Below are positions 35,401-47,697 of a DNA stretch of 64,000 bases, in pieces; the first letter of the stretch is position 1; every line of letters begins with the position of its first letter. The notes beneath the pieces were generated by a model, which was not told where the DNA came from, searched no databases, and saw nothing but the letters and a program-made list of their open reading frames with translations. Origin of the DNA: Zanthoxylum bungeanum (taxonomy: Eukaryota; Streptophyta; Magnoliopsida; Sapindales; Rutaceae); the NCBI GenBank assembly GCA_019454045.1, contig SKCR01018442.1, positions 124,001 to 188,000 on the forward strand, written 5' to 3'. The position numbers were made by a program, and so were the translations under genes.

Positions 35401-36737
35401 GCAGACAAGAAGCTTCCAAGTCCCATTTTCACTGCAACCAATATGTTTAATTGGTCCTTGTGGCATTTTGTGAGAGTCTCCTTGGTAAGATCAGATCTTC
35501 TCTCAAGTCGTTTTTTCAGAGCTCCCAATTCTTCTCTCTTCTCAGGCGTCACAAAAAGATTTTTCAAGTACTCCTTAACCGATTCAAGAGTCTCTTCTGA
35601 AAGCTCCTGAATTATTTGAGTCATGACAGGAATAGCCTCTGATACAATCTCTCGAAGAATTCTCTCCGGTCTAGAAAGCTTTCGAGCTCTCCCTCCATCC
35701 ATGCTCTGCAAACCTCTCAAATTCTCGGAATCCTTCTTCCTTGAATCCCCTGAATTAGTGTCTACTCGAGGCCGAGCAGGCAATTCAGATGGTAAAAATG
35801 AAATATTGTCTGAGCTAGTAGTCTTATAAAGACTATTATTGCACGAATCCTTATTCATCACATGACTACTTTGCATCACCGAAAAACCACCACCTAATCC
35901 TCCTCCTCCTCCACCATGATTGTTCAAAGCAACAGCCCCATCTCCAATAGGCCTAAACCGACTATGAACCGACCCGTTTGTCCCCTCACCACCACACCAA
36001 ATCTGATCATCTCTGCCAACAGAATAATCATAATAATCGGTCGAATTATGCGTTAACGAACAACTAGGGTTATGCGAAAACGGATGTGAATATGAATATG
36101 AAAGCGAAGCAGCAGTGAAATCATTCGAACAAGTTGTTTGTGTATTGTCCCTTGAAGGTGCCAAAGACTGAATACTCCTAGTAGGCTTTGGCCTCTCAAC
36201 ATTATTTTGCAAAGCATTAGACGCAGTTAAAGACAGAGACACATCAGGCAAAGATAGAGATAAATTAAGAGTCTCTAACTTTGCTCTCTTCTCTCTATTA
36301 TTAGTATTGTTCTCACCTTGAAACTCTTCTAATTCTTCTTCAACTTCTCTTTTAGAAGAAGAAGAAATCATTCTACTCTCATTCAAATTCAAGAAATCTC
36401 TCTCCACCCATTTCCCATCTTGATTTGAACTATCCATAAAGGCAACTTCTTTACCCTTCTGAGAGCAAACAAGCTTAGAATTTTCACATAGGTACCTGAG
36501 AGTAAGCTCTTCAGAGCCAAAATTATGGGAGTTCTTTGAGGGTTTTGAAGGTAACCCATCAAGATCCATGCTTGATTCTTTAAAAAAATCAAGACCCTTC
36601 TGAGAGAAACTCATTTTCTCATCTGGATTGCCTTTGTTTTGCTCTATAACCTTGTGATTTTGACGTGAGAACTTGCTGCTCACAGAGTTTTCTCCATCAC
36701 AAGGAAGATCACCGGAGAGATCTTTCTCTCCAAACAT
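32438..36737 (-). CDS. OBE3: OBERON/TITANIA-type PHD-finger protein
   Basis: Two coding exons, 36737-34844 and 33000-32438, join through a GT-AG intron of 1843 bases in phase 1 to give 818 residues. OBERON proteins are plant nuclear PHD-finger factors that act in embryonic root and shoot meristem formation. The N-terminal half is low-complexity and Ser-rich, with LSLSLPDVSLSL-type text. Residues about 330-460 form a helical conserved region. A Cys/His-rich PHD-type domain follows (about 462-550: CKNVNC, CDCKIC, CPICLNFDC, WCHAACG, then CIGCGH). Exon 2 holds the family C-terminal region and ends in a coiled coil (about 715-818, FDSLESIVRIKEAEARMF onward). The start is the ATG opening MFGEKDLSG; the open frame extends 12 codons upstream but has only GTG there. 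Length and N-terminal extension favour OBE3/OBE4 over OBE1/OBE2; the exact orthologue is less sure than the family. Confidence 0.85.
34297..34698. repeat. 201-bp tandem duplication inside OBERON intron
   Basis: Two direct copies with an exact 201-base offset (34297-34497 and 34498-34698) differ at only about three sites by eye. The second copy ends about 145 bases from the splice donor at 34843. The duplication is young. Confidence 0.9.
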
Positions 36738-37448
36738 GGCCTTATTTACACACCCAAAAACAAAAACCTTCACCCGAGAGACGGAGAGAGAAATGAGAAA
36801 CGAAGGTTAGGTTTCGATTTGAGGAGTAAAAATGAAAATATAGATAAATCTGGGGGGGTGCTTTCTTTTCAACTTCGTTAGCTCTTTTTTTCTTCTCTCT
36901 CTCCTTGTCTGCTCCTGCAACAACGGCCGGATGTTTCAAAGCGGTTTTACATTATTACATCGCAGAATAACCAACCAATACAAAAGCGGAGATGCATTCG
37001 TGTTTCCCCATTTTTTCCAATTATTTATTTGAATTTCCTGTTTTGACCCTCATGTTAAAGAAATTTCTCGACGTGGTCCCATAAAATATTCGTAATGACT
37101 TAAAAAAATAAAATAAAATAAAATTGAAATTAAAGAAAGAATCATGTACAGCGATAAAGGATGACTTTTTTGGTTGGCCGTTGCAATTTGATAATATTTA
37201 ATATCCATACAGCCTAACAGGAAGCTTATCATTTTAAAAGTCTCAGTCAAATTTTTTAGGGAAATTAGCCTAGCCAATAAAATAAGAAACTTTCCTCAAT
37301 TAATCTTTATTAAGTTTTTTTACTCATCTTAAACAAAAATCATGTAAAAAGGTAAAATTATCTTCAAAATAACTTTTCATTTTACAAATCATGTTTCTCG
37401 CTTTCACTTTTCACATTTCACCTCTCTCTCTCTCTCACAAACCGATGT
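36738..37448 (-). promoter_or_regulatory. 5' UTR and promoter region of OBERON-type gene
   Basis: Upstream of the ATG, on the minus strand, is a purine/pyrimidine-rich leader with several GAGAGA/TCTCTC runs, typical of plant 5' UTRs (36738-36940). Further out the sequence is AT-rich and ends with a CT microsatellite at 37423-37437, directly next to the transposon at 37449. No clear TATA box was located. Confidence 0.45.
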
Positions 37449-38867
37449 TGTAGGAGCGAAGTGGGGTTTACCGCTATGCCTATGATGCTCGGCGACCATG
37501 ACATTGTTTGGCTCGCAGCCCGTAGAGTGTACGAAGTAGCTCCCGAGGGACTAAATCGGAGAATAAAGGAGTCGCCACCCAGCGTGAACTGATAAATAAT
37601 TTAAGGCCGCACTCACCCATCGCAAAAGAAGACCTCAAACCGTTGGGTTCGGAATGGTCCATTACTTATGCCGGTTTAATGGACGGATTCACACAATGGT
37701 ATAACCAAGTCTTATGCAGCACATGCAAGATAATTCAAATAAACACACAAATTTGCACACCCATAAACATGAATATAAATAAAAGCAATAAAAAAACGAA
37801 GTATGATAACAAGAATCCTAATAATCAATAGCAAATAAAGCGTCGAGAAGTAAATAGCGAATAAAAGGAGGTGATTAGTCACGCATATATGGGTATTTCC
37901 CAAATGGTACGTGAAGTTGTATCCCAAGTACAGACCGCACTACCGTTCATTCAGATTCGGCTACAGAATTTATGTCTGGGTTTCCATCCGATATACCACA
38001 AGGGATAACCTTTAATTAAATATAAATAGACATAAAAAAACACGCGAAATAATAAAATGACAATAAAAGTAAATTAAATGGGAAATAATAAAAAGACAAG
38101 TAACAAAATAAATGTGGAATAATAAAATAACGGAGAATAAATAAAATAAAAAAGATAAAAGCGGAATAAAGGAATAACGATAAATCAAAAGATAAATAAC
38201 GAAATAAAAGCGGAATAAAGAAAAGTGTGACCAGAAATTTGGTCGTATTTGATATAGGACTTCGCATACCCGACTGGACGTATTTCACGTCCAACCAAGC
38301 ATGTCGCGTCCAGAACAGCAAAATAAATATAATAAAGGGTGCCCTCAGGTCTTACCTTTTAAGTCGCTTCTCGGGAGTGCGTTAGGTCGTCACCGAAAGG
38401 ATTAATGCTTGCTGTTTTTCTGGTTTGCTGGTTCGCTGTTTCTGCTCGTTGTTTCACTATTTTCGGGCTGCTATTTTTGATGATTTTGGGGTGTCATTTT
38501 CTGCGGTTTCCTTCACTGTTTTGGACTGGTTTGGGGACTGTTTTCGGGTTGTTTTGGACTGTTTTCTGGACTGGTTTTTGGGTGATAAAGGTTGCTGTTT
38601 TGGATCGGTTTAGGGGTTATGTTTTTTCGGTGATTTTGGGGTTGCTTTCGGTAATAGGCTGGCTGGTTTTGTTTATTGTTTTTGTCACGGTTTGGCTGGT
38701 GGTGGGCTGCTGGTTTCACGTGGAAGCTGCATGCGTTTCTGCCTACTTCCACGTGAAGGCTGCATGCGTTGAAGGGTTTGTCTTTTGTTTATTTGGTGGT
38801 GATGGTTCTTTGTTGCCTTCTCTTGTGTCGGTCAAGGGTTTGTTTTGTGGCTTTTTTTTGTGTCGGT
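37449..38867 (-). repeat. Left LTR of related element, part 1
   Basis: It starts TGTAGGAGCGAAG and carries the family block with AAGACCTCAAACCGTTGGG at 37629-37655. It runs to the TCGGT target site of the nested LTR. Open frames such as 38405-38893 are LTR composition, not genes; the matching frame in the right LTR is broken differently. Confidence 0.8.
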
Positions 38868-39715
38868 TGACCGGCGTAAATACACATGTATAACGCAAGC
38901 GCATGTATCGTTCAAGTAGTATAAAAATATCGATCCCACGAGGACTTAATTCCTACTATTGTTATTAATTATTGATATTATTTATTTACATGTATCTAAT
39001 TATATGGAGAAGAGAATGATTGCTTTTGTTGGTTGAATGTGGATTTGATAAATAAAATACTTAAAGACACAAAAAAAAATATTAAGGAAAATAACAAAAG
39101 ACTCAAAGATTTAGGGTTGTGATTCCACACAATATTATTATAAAGATGAATTGATTCTCTTATATATGTGTAATAAATCAGTTTGCTAACCTGGAACACG
39201 AAATTATGCAAAAGCCTATGTCGATGGTCAGACGCAAATACCCAGTATAACCCAATTGAACCATATGTCTATGTCAACCAAATTACATGGATTCATTAAG
39301 TTCAAGTTCCAATTGTGGCTACCCCCGCCCGACAGGTATATGTCTATCATGTAAGGAAATCTATTAAAAGGTTATCTATCCTCAAGGAAGATCATGGGCT
39401 ATTAAATCTAAGGCTGAAACCTAAAATCCCTATGTCTAGTTCATTTTAAGTTTACCACATCAATCTTATTGGTGATCAGACACCAAAAAGCATTAAGCTG
39501 AAGACTCAATAAACAAACTAAAGAATTACCCATAAAAAGAAAATCAATTATTAAGTGTGAATATTGTGTTTCATTACTTCCCTAGAATAAAATAAAATGA
39601 TGGGGGTTAGATGATCCACATTTAATATTTCTTATCTAGGAATCTCACTTATTATAATATATAAATTATTTTATGTTCTGCTTTCTCAGGAATTAATAAT
39701 GTTAAACATTTAAAA

Positions 39716-39855
39716 CCAGCCATATAGGCGGTAATCCATTTAGTCCAACTACACCAGCCATATAGGCGGTAATTACCTGTCACATAAAGACCAGCCATAT
39801 AGGCGGTAAAGTAATTTATATTTATACCGACCATATATGCGGTAATAAAGTCTGC
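39716..39855. repeat. Four-copy minisatellite, about 37-bp period
   Basis: CCAGCCATATAGGCGGTAA starts at 39716, 39754 and 39791, and a degenerate fourth copy starts near 39827. The conserved part is 19 bases and the spacers vary. Confidence 0.85.
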
Positions 39856-40214
39856 CATTAATTAATCCGGTTAAATTATAATTTATAAATTATAATTATG
39901 TGAGATTTACCTAGATAATTATATTAAAGGTTTCACATTTTACCCCAGCGGAAATTTAACTACAAAACATAAAGTAAATAAATAAAATGCTGTAATAAAA
40001 ACTAAAAATAAAAATACATAATTTTAATATTACAATAATTTACAAAATTAGATGCTTCCTATGAAATCAGGGAAAAAATCCCAAGGAAAGTACACCAAAT
40101 GATGTGCAAATGAGCTTAATTTATAGGCAATTTCTGGATCTGGCGTCTCGACGCCGAAACGCGGTTTCTATGTACGCGCTTTGAATACGCGGATTTCACC
40201 GGCTCAATCAAATG

Positions 40215-40515
40215 ATGACACGTGGCACGCGGTGAGAGTGGTGTAATGGGAGGCTGACACGTGGCACGCGGTAAGGATTGGTCCAATGAGAGCTTGACAC
40301 CTGGAGGAAGATGATTCGCCGATGATTCGGTCCATTCAGAAGTTGACACGTGTCACGCGGAGTGTCGGCACCATAGAATCGCGACACGTGTCCAGGTACA
40401 TTTTAGCATGATCGGTTCTGATGATGACACGTGTCAGACGCACGTTAGTATGGTCGGCGCACGTTAGCATCCGGTGTATTTTAGCAAATTTCTTCTGACT
40501 GGTCTACGTGTCCGG
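40215..40515 (-). promoter_or_regulatory. Cluster of six ABRE-like ACGTGKC motifs
   Basis: ACGTGGC occurs at 40220 and 40259. ACGTGTC occurs at 40348, 40386, 40429 and 40506. All six lie in the U3 of the solo LTR, roughly 95 to 390 bases upstream of its TATA box in the sense of transcription. ACGTGKC is the core recognised by bZIP factors in abscisic-acid responses. They sit within a loose repeat (TGACACGTGGCACGCGG and variants). Confidence 0.65.
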
Positions 40516-40768
40516 CGTAAGTTAGCATGCAGAGCACTTTAGACGTCGCGACGCCAATGGATTGTACGTCGTGACGCGGCCAAATTACCAAAATACCATT
40601 TTTCGTCATTTTTCACTGTTTTGGCTCCAAATTACTTCAAATGCTTTCCAAACTTTATTTATCTATAAAATAACAATAAAACACATCAAAACGTTCACAA
40701 AACCCGAGAAACTATACAAAATATTTGGTTAAATGAGTGGGAAATAGTGATATAAATACCACTCATCA

Positions 40769-41218
40769 TCGGTCAAAGGTTTGTTTTGTGGTTTTGTTTA
40801 ATTTGTTCGGTGAGGGCAGTGTGATTTCACGTTGATTTTAGGTTGTTTGTTGGTTGGTGGGGATGATTGTTTTGTGGTGTTTGTGTACTCGGTGGAGGCG
40901 GTTTGTTGGAGGGTTATTTTGTGGTTGCTGGTAGTTCTTGTTTTTTTTTTTTTGTGTTCTTTGTATTGTTTCGGCCTTGGGTAATTTTTTGTGTTGGTTT
41001 GTTCACGGTGGAAGAAGGAGAAAAAAGTGAGAGAGAGTCTAGGGTTTTTTTTTTAATCAAATTGTCGTGAGTGTGTGTAAAAAAGAGAGAGAAAAAGAGG
41101 AGAATGTAGCTTAGGTTTCTTGTTGTTTTTGGCGTCAAAATAGAGTGTCTAGGGTTTGGTTTTTGTTGTCTTTTTATAATGCTAAGGGATCCCCTAGTCT
41201 TTGGAAATAAATCACATA
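40769..41218 (-). repeat. Left LTR of related element, part 2
   Basis: The LTR resumes after the TCGGT duplication and stays collinear with the right LTR (44190-44655) up to AAATCACATAAAT, where homology stops abruptly. Confidence 0.78.
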
Positions 41219-42741
41219 AATCAAATAAATCATTTGTCAATCAAGTGATAGATGTGTTTCACTTTGAGTGATTGACACCAGTCACTATTCATGAGTGATG
41301 TGACTTGATGTAAGTTGATGGAAAGCTTTTTGAAAGCTTGATTGACATTTACAATTGTTTATTAGTTGTATATGATTTATTTTTATTTTTAAAATTAAAA
41401 TAGATAGTGTATTAGATACACATTTGCCATCAATTAACCTAACACTCTCTCTCTTTCTTCTTCATCTCTCTCACACGCCCAAGGGGCCAAAAACTCTCTT
41501 ATGTTTTTCTTCACTGCACTGCCGAGAATGGCAAGAAGAGATAAGGAATTTTGTGGCAAAATTCCAAGGTGCTAGCATACAATAAGAGACATACGAAGGT
41601 GATAGGGAAACCCACCCGTGAGCATGGGATTTCATCACAAAGGTTGGAGCTTTCATGGAGGACCAAAGCCGAATCTTGGAGAGGGAAATGCAGCTCACTG
41701 CCGTGACCATCCAGAAGGCATAAATTGATTTTTATTGTCTACCGCGTCGCTCAACCGCTCGATGTAAGTATCTGTAACTTCCTCGTTGTATTCGCACATT
41801 TGTTTTATGCATTATATTCGATCCTCGGGACCTTAGAACTCCAACAGAACCTTGGCTACCTCAATCTATTTCCATTGGTAAAAGACAAAGACCGTCCATT
41901 TACAATATTGACTAAGCCTATTATAGGGATCGTGCCATTGTCTAGAAACGACGAATTGGGCCCTCAGTAATCACGGTTGTGGGGATGAACTTGGAGATAT
42001 CCAAAAGTATACAGATATGCCATAACAAGTCGTACATTTCTTGGATGAAAGCCAGTGCAGATATTGGACTCATGCGTCCGACATATTCAGATCATGTTCG
42101 GACCTTCTAAGCCCATCAAGTTTTTCATACAAGTTGGCTCGTTATCATTTTAAGGCGTTCAATCAGATTATCGTGAGGTGTAACTTATCCCAATTGAAAA
42201 GGCCCAATCGATTTACACTTTTTCAATAAAGTGGCTAAATAACTTAAAATGATAGGGGGCCCAAACACAAGGAGGCCCATTGTCATTTTGAAAACATTTG
42301 TCCCAATCATCAGACGATACAAACTCATCCCAGTTTAAATGGCCCAACAAGTTCGTATCCTTTGACGAGAGGTCCAAATGGATCCAAATGATAATGGTCA
42401 CAAACACAAGCATAAAGGTAGCTTCTATAGGACATATAACTATGATTCGCATGTGGGCTTATAAGGGTATGGATATAGGCTCCCGTCGGTGAAAGGTTGC
42501 TCACTACTAGGTCTCCCCACTCAAGGGTTCGAGCGACCAAGTGAGCGCGCGCCTTTTTTATACCATAAGGTATGTGCCAATGAGTTATGATGCCACATAA
42601 CGATCCGCTGCCTTGAGTGAAAACGACTTCACGATACATGACACCGTCGGGGTAAGAAGGGTATGCGAAATATATGAGACTTGGGTAATCAATGCCAAAG
42701 CCACAGACACTACAAGGCATTATTTCGGGGCTGATTCTCTA
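41219..42741 (-). other. Internal remnant of related element, with unplaced sequence
   Basis: The part from about 42200 to 42741 is clearly the family internal region, with one copy of the 140-165 base repeat (42290-42420, reversed). The stretch 41219-41720 is not found elsewhere in the window; it ends in CT-rich text and may be a fragment of another element. No gene is supported: the open frames lack domains. Confidence 0.55.
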
Positions 42742-42759
42742 TCCCCAGTGGAGTCTCCA
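42742..42759 (-). other. Primer binding site of related element
   Basis: The minus strand reads TGGAGACTCCACTGGGGA, one base different from the site at 20589 (A for C at position 4). It lies two bases from the LTR end. Confidence 0.7.
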
Positions 42760-42761
42760 TC

Positions 42762-45062
42762 TCTAGGAGTGAAGCGAGGTTTACTGCTATGCCTATGATG
42801 CTCGGCGACCACGACACTATTGGGCTCACAGCCCGTAGAGAGTACAGAGTAGCCCGCGGGGGACTAAATCGGAGAATAAAGGAGTCACCACCCAGTGTGA
42901 ACTGGGAAATGATTTAAGGCCGCACTCACCCCTCGTAAGGGAAGACCTCAAGCCGTTGGGTTCGGAATGGTCCCTTATTTATGCCAATATAATGGACGGT
43001 TCACACAATAGTTTAACCAAGTCTTATGCAGCACATGTAAGATAATTCAAATAAATACACAAATTTGCATACCCATAAACATGAATATAAATAAAATCAA
43101 ATTAAATAAAAAATACGAGGTATGATAACAAGAATCCTAATAATCAAGAGCAAATAAAGCGTCAAGAAGTAAATAGCGAATAAAAGGAGGTGATTAGTCA
43201 CACTTATATGGGTATTTCCCAAGTGGTACGTGAAGTTGTTTCTCAAGTACAGACCGCACTACTGTCCGTTATCCGATATACCACAAAGGATAACCTTTAA
43301 TGTAATATAAATAGACATAAAAATACGCGAAATAATAAAACGACAATAAAAGTAAATTAAATGTGAAATAATAAAAAGAAAAATAACAAAATAAATGTGG
43401 ACTAATAAAGTAACGGTGAATAAATAAAATAAAAAAAGATAAAAGCAGAATAAAGGAATAACGATAAATAAAAAGATAAATAACGAAATAAAAGTGAAAT
43501 AAAGAAAAGTGTGACCAGAAATTTGGCCATCTTTAATATAGGACTTCACATACCCGGCTGGACGTATTTCACGTCCAACCAAGCATGTCGCATCCAAAAC
43601 AGCAAAATAAATATTATAAAGGGTGCCCTCAGGTCTTACCTTTTAAGTCGCTTCTCGGGAGTGCGTTAGGCCATCGCTGGAAGGATTAAAGCTTTCTATT
43701 TTTCTGGGTTGCTGGTTCGTTGTTTCTGCTTGCTGTTTCACTATTTTCAGGCTGCTGTTTTTGATGATTTTGGGGTGCTTTTTTCTGCGATTTCCTTCAC
43801 TGTTTTGGAGTGTTTTTTGGACTGTTTTGGGGAATGTTTTTAGGCTGTTTTAAATTGTTTTCTAGACTGGTTTTGGATTGTTTTCTGGACTGGTTTGGAC
43901 TATTTTTTTGGGTGATAAAGGCTGCTATTTTGGATCAGTTTAGGAGCTGTGTTTGTTCGGTGATTTTGGGGTTACTTTTGGTAATAGGCTGGCTAGTTTT
44001 GTTTATTGTTTTTGTCATGGTTTGGCTGGTGGTGGGCTGCTGGTTTCACGTGGAAGCTGCATGCGTTTTTGGCCTACTTCCACGTGAAGGCTGCATGAGT
44101 TGTAGGGTTTGTCTTTTGTTTATTTGGTGGTGATGGTTCTTTGTTACCTTCTCTTGTGTCGGTCAATGGTTTATTTTGTGGCTTTGTTTTGTGTCGGTCA
44201 AGGGTTAGTTTTGTGGCTTTGAGTTTTTGTTTAATTTTTTCGGTGAAGGCAATGTGATTTCACGTTGATTTTGGGTTGTTTGTTGGTCGGTGGTGATGAT
44301 TATTTTGTGGTGTTTGTGTACTCGATGTAGGTGGTTTGTTGGAGGGTTATTTTGTGGTTGCTGGCAGTTCTTGTTTTTTTTTTTTTTTGTGTTCTTTGTA
44401 TTGTTTCGGCATTGGGTAATTTTTTTGTGTTGGTTTGTTCATGGTGGAAGAAGGAGAAAAAAGTGAGAGAGAGTCTAGGTTTTTTTTTTAATCAAATTGC
44501 CATGAGTGTGTGTAAAAAAGAGAGAGAAGAAGAGGAGAATGTAGCTTAGGTTTCTTGTTGTTTTTGGCGTCAAAAGAGAGTGTCTAGGGTTTGGTTTTTG
44601 TTGTCTTTTTATAATGACAATGGATACCCTAGCCTTGGAAATAAATCACATAAATATGGGATATATTTTCTTAATTTATTTAGGGAAAGACTTTTTATAA
44701 TTTGGGTGAGGATGGGATTCATAATTTCTTTAAATTGGAAGGTGATTTTGAGGGATTTTTTACATATATTTTGCATGGGATTTTTTATTTTGGGAAGGCT
44801 TGGGCGTGTGGGCTTTGTGGATGGGTTGTATGGGTCTTGTGTGGTGTGGGCATGTGTGTGGCATGGATTTCAGGGGTTTTGGGCCGAGGCTAAGGTTTAA
44901 AACAGTGGCTAAGTGAATCCTCGGCGGGTTAGAGAGTCTGAATCCAGTGAGGTGCTAATTTTGAAGTTTTGACATTCGTTTCCTGCGACTTTCGTAATTT
45001 TTTAGTTAGTGCCTCCATACGAGGCTCATCATTGGGCCTCATGCAAAAATGCAGTGCCTACA
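42762..45062 (-). repeat. Right (5') LTR of related element
   Basis: A full 2301-base LTR ends GCAGTGCCTACA, the family start on the minus strand. The other terminus reads TCTAGGAG instead of TGTAGGAG, so the terminal TG has mutated. It lacks long genes. The frames at 43810-44133 and 44580-44900 are incidental. Confidence 0.82.
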
Positions 45063-45129
45063 GACGCAACTAGCATAGAAGACAACTTTTGACTTTTCAT
45101 ATTCAGATTCAAACAAAAACAAGTAAGTT

Positions 45130-45715
45130 TTTTTGATATTTTTTATTTTGTACATGAAATGCATGTGTTTTCTTGATGTTTTGGAGCATTTATAATGTGT
45201 ATACTTTGTGTTTGATAAAGTGACCAATAAGTCTAGTGTTTGATAGTGTGACAACAATTGTCGCACCCATGTCGCACATAATAAATTTGTGTGCGACTGT
45301 CGTGCGATAGTTGTTGTCGCACTATTTTACATTAGTGCGACAGTAGTATGACAATATTTGTCGCACTGACTGTCGTATTATGTAGGATGAAAGTCAGTAC
45401 AATATCAGTTGCTGCAGAGTGTTGTCGCACTATTTTTTATTTTATACATGAAATGCAATTATTTTCTTGATGTTTTGGTTCGATTACATGATTCCATCTT
45501 ATTTTATTATTATTTTTTGTTATCTTGTAATGTGCATACTATGTTTCGTAGTACGACAACCATTTTTACACACTATCGCACATCACATATTTATGTGCGA
45601 CTATTGTGCGATATTTATTGTTGCACTAATCGTCGTACTTTATGTGGCATTATATAGGCTGAAAGTTAGTGCAATATCACTTGACGCAGTATGTTGTCGC
45701 ACTGAGCAACAACTG
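45130..45715. repeat. Tandem duplication, about 290 bp, rich in GTCGCAC/GTGCGAC
   Basis: Two diverged copies (about 45130-45425 and 45425-45715) share the opening TACATGAAATGCA and TTTTCTTGATGTTTTGG. Each continues into a block of GTCGCAC and GTGCGAC motifs and ends near a CAATATCA...GCAG stretch. The first copy has exact motifs at 45260, 45271, 45291, 45316 and 45360 among others. Confidence 0.75.
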
Positions 45716-45819
45716 ACATCTCTCAATCAGGCTGTGCGACATTGGATGCGACAGTATGTGTTGGACAGAAAAATAGTTTCTTTTATTTTTATCTCTTTTA
45801 TTTTTATCCAGACATGTCA

Positions 45820-46450
45820 AATATTGCTGAATTTTTAGATATGTCGACACACATATGGGCTTTGTTTATACAAGTAAAGGCTATTTTTGAGGTCAGGTAA
45901 CAAACATGACAAAAATACGAAGAGTTTTTGATATCCTAATGAGCAATTTGACTAAGACACAACTGCAAATGTTCAAGGATTTAATATTTGTGCATTTTCT
46001 TAACATGGAATTAGAGTTTAGTAGAATGATAATGCACAATATGTTAATCAACAGAGTTATCTAATCTTTAGATGATGAAGAAAATCAATTCTGGTTTTGA
46101 ATTAAAGATGAGTTCACTCAGTTTTTATCTGTGTGTGGGCTTTAGTAACTGGCCTTTACTGTGGTGTAGATTCTGGAAGGTCTGTAAGAGTTACAACATG
46201 TGTGATCGATATTTTCCTTGTTGGTCCCGAGCCCAATTGCTAGATGTGGATGTGATGATCGAGCAGTTGGACTTCTCGTCAATATCAGATGAAGATGCGT
46301 TGATGATATCTTTATATTATTTTACCGATAAGCTATTGATGGCTCGATAAGAGGCTAGGCCAGTTGATTATGGCATGATGAAATTAAGTACGATAGGGAT
46401 TTTTTTGGGTTGTTAATGGGGAAGAAGGTCTTAGAATGTTATATATGCTG
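45820..46450 (+). pseudogene. DUF1985-like fragment of captured gene
   Basis: The translation in shifting frames shows the features of DUF1985, a plant transposon-associated domain found with Ulp1. These are MFKDLIFVHFLNMELEFSRM, then an ALVTGLYCGV motif at 46139-46168, then a region (46240-46350) reading VMIEQLDFSSISDEDALMISLYYFTDKLLMAR. Two frameshifts and stops near 46063 and 46348 break it. The domain has no settled biochemical role. Confidence rests on motif order, not alignment. Confidence 0.6.
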
Positions 46451-47489
46451 AATGTGAGCGAATATTAGACAGGAAATATGAAAAGTTCAAAAGAGAGCAT
46501 GCGAAGAATCCAATGTACGTAGAGAAAAAAATACAATATGAACAGATTTTTTTATTGTTTTCAGGCATGGGAATTTGAAGCAATTTGAGGGTTGTCAAAT
46601 TTATATGCCAAAAAAAAAGATAAATTATGCACATTCCAAGAATTTTGAAGTGGAAACTGAAGGGAAACCCCTCAGATGCTCAGTTGGTTATTTTGCTCCA
46701 ATAGTCGGATAATGTTGTGAGTATTATTTATTAAATTAACTTTATATAAATTATTTTACTAGTTATATATTTTAAATAGTATAATATCTTTTCTTTACAA
46801 TTGAAGGTTAAACAATTATTGACGCCGAGACCCATAGAGAAAAAATATACCCACTTAGTAATCCATCAGGCGTATTTTACGAAATACGCTAAGGTGGATC
46901 GGAGAAGTACATACTTTTATATACTTTACGTTCTTTAATTACACTAAGTATAATTATAATTGTAATTATTTATAGTATAAATAACGGATGGAAGATCATA
47001 GAGAGCATTTCTCTCAAATGATGGCTGAATATCAATCATTAGCCATGGACACCCAGGACGAAGAGATATTTTAGAGATGTTATGAGCATGGCATACCTTG
47101 TACCACCCAAGATTTTCATCCGCAACACCAATCATATGATCATAAAATCCCTCCACATAACGAAAATATTCTTCAAATGTCCCCACACGATGTCCAAAAT
47201 ATTCCTAATCACTCCCCATAATTTCAGGAGCACTATATTCCTCATCACTCCCCATATTTTTCGGAGCATAATATTCCTCATCATTCCTCATATCTTCAGT
47301 AGCACAATATTCCTTATCAATCCCCATATTTTTAGCAATCCATTATACAGGATCAGCTCCCTCATACAATTCCCTACATTTTTAGTGAGGCTCATCAAAC
47401 AACACATGAGTAATTTAATCATAGAGAGGGGCTATGCAGACTAGGATTAATTATTATTACTATCAAAGTATAAAATAGAGAATTACTTA

Positions 47490-47640
47490 ATTTATAGTTT
47501 AAAGTTTTGGATGAACTACGTGCTGAGAGGACGAAAGCTGTGCAATTCAGAAAGACGATATTGCATGAGGTTGCATCCATGAAAGATGTCATCACACAGT
47601 TTGTGGGTTGCATATCTCAACCATATATTGAGGTATGTAT
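47490..47640 (+). pseudogene. Possible internal exon of captured gene
   Basis: An open stretch encodes a helical, charged peptide (VLDELRAERTKAVQFRKTIL, then HEVASMKDVITQFVG), ending at a possible GT donor near 47634. It lies between the DUF1985 and Ulp1 parts and could be a linker exon. I do not recognise a domain. Confidence 0.35.
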
Positions 47641-47697
47641 TGCATCTGCCAATTGTGTTAGTATTATACAACTTTGACATATTTATAGATTGTTAAA

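Larger units (their letters stand above)
38868..40768 (-). mobile_element. Solo LTR (Athila/Tat-like) with perfect TSD
   Basis: The LTR begins TGATGAGTGGTATTTATATC on the minus strand and ends TTTACGCCGGTCA, 1901 bases. A perfect TSD, TCGGT, flanks it (38863-38867 and 40769-40773). Its ends resemble those of the Athila LTRs in this window in layout. A TATA box, TATAAATT, lies at 40118-40125 on the minus strand. It holds no gene. Confidence 0.85.
37449..45062 (-). mobile_element. Truncated relative of the tRNA-Arg-primed non-coding element
   Basis: The minus-strand element has a left (3') LTR at 37449-41218, interrupted by a solo LTR, an internal remnant (about 41219-42761) and a complete right (5') LTR at 42762-45062. 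A primer binding site adjoins the right LTR. The two LTRs match each other from their outer blocks through the TTGTTTCGGC region but diverge at 41219, so the left LTR has lost its last part and the polypurine tract. The flanks GATGT (37444-37448) and GACGC (45063-45067) agree at 3 of 5 bases, with both differences C/T; this may be a decayed TSD. No protein domains occur. Confidence 0.8.

Noticed and set aside
36738..36773. A 12-codon N-terminal extension of the OBERON frame
   Set aside because: It begins with GTG, not ATG. The first ATG is at 36737 and gives a sensible start (MFGEKDLSG).
38405..38893. Open frame of 162 codons that looks like a membrane protein
   Set aside because: The translation is Phe/Val/Trp-rich because the LTR strand is GT-rich. 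The homologous right LTR does not keep the frame.
39716..39855. Regular 19-base repeats with variable spacers resembling a CRISPR array
   Set aside because: Only four copies with a degenerate end, inside a plant LTR, and no cas genes. It is an ordinary minisatellite.
45409..45838. Two overlapping Cys/Phe-rich frames in the Mutator-like element
   Set aside because: They overlap the motif-array duplication and resemble no domain; the DUF1985 text starts further on in other frames.
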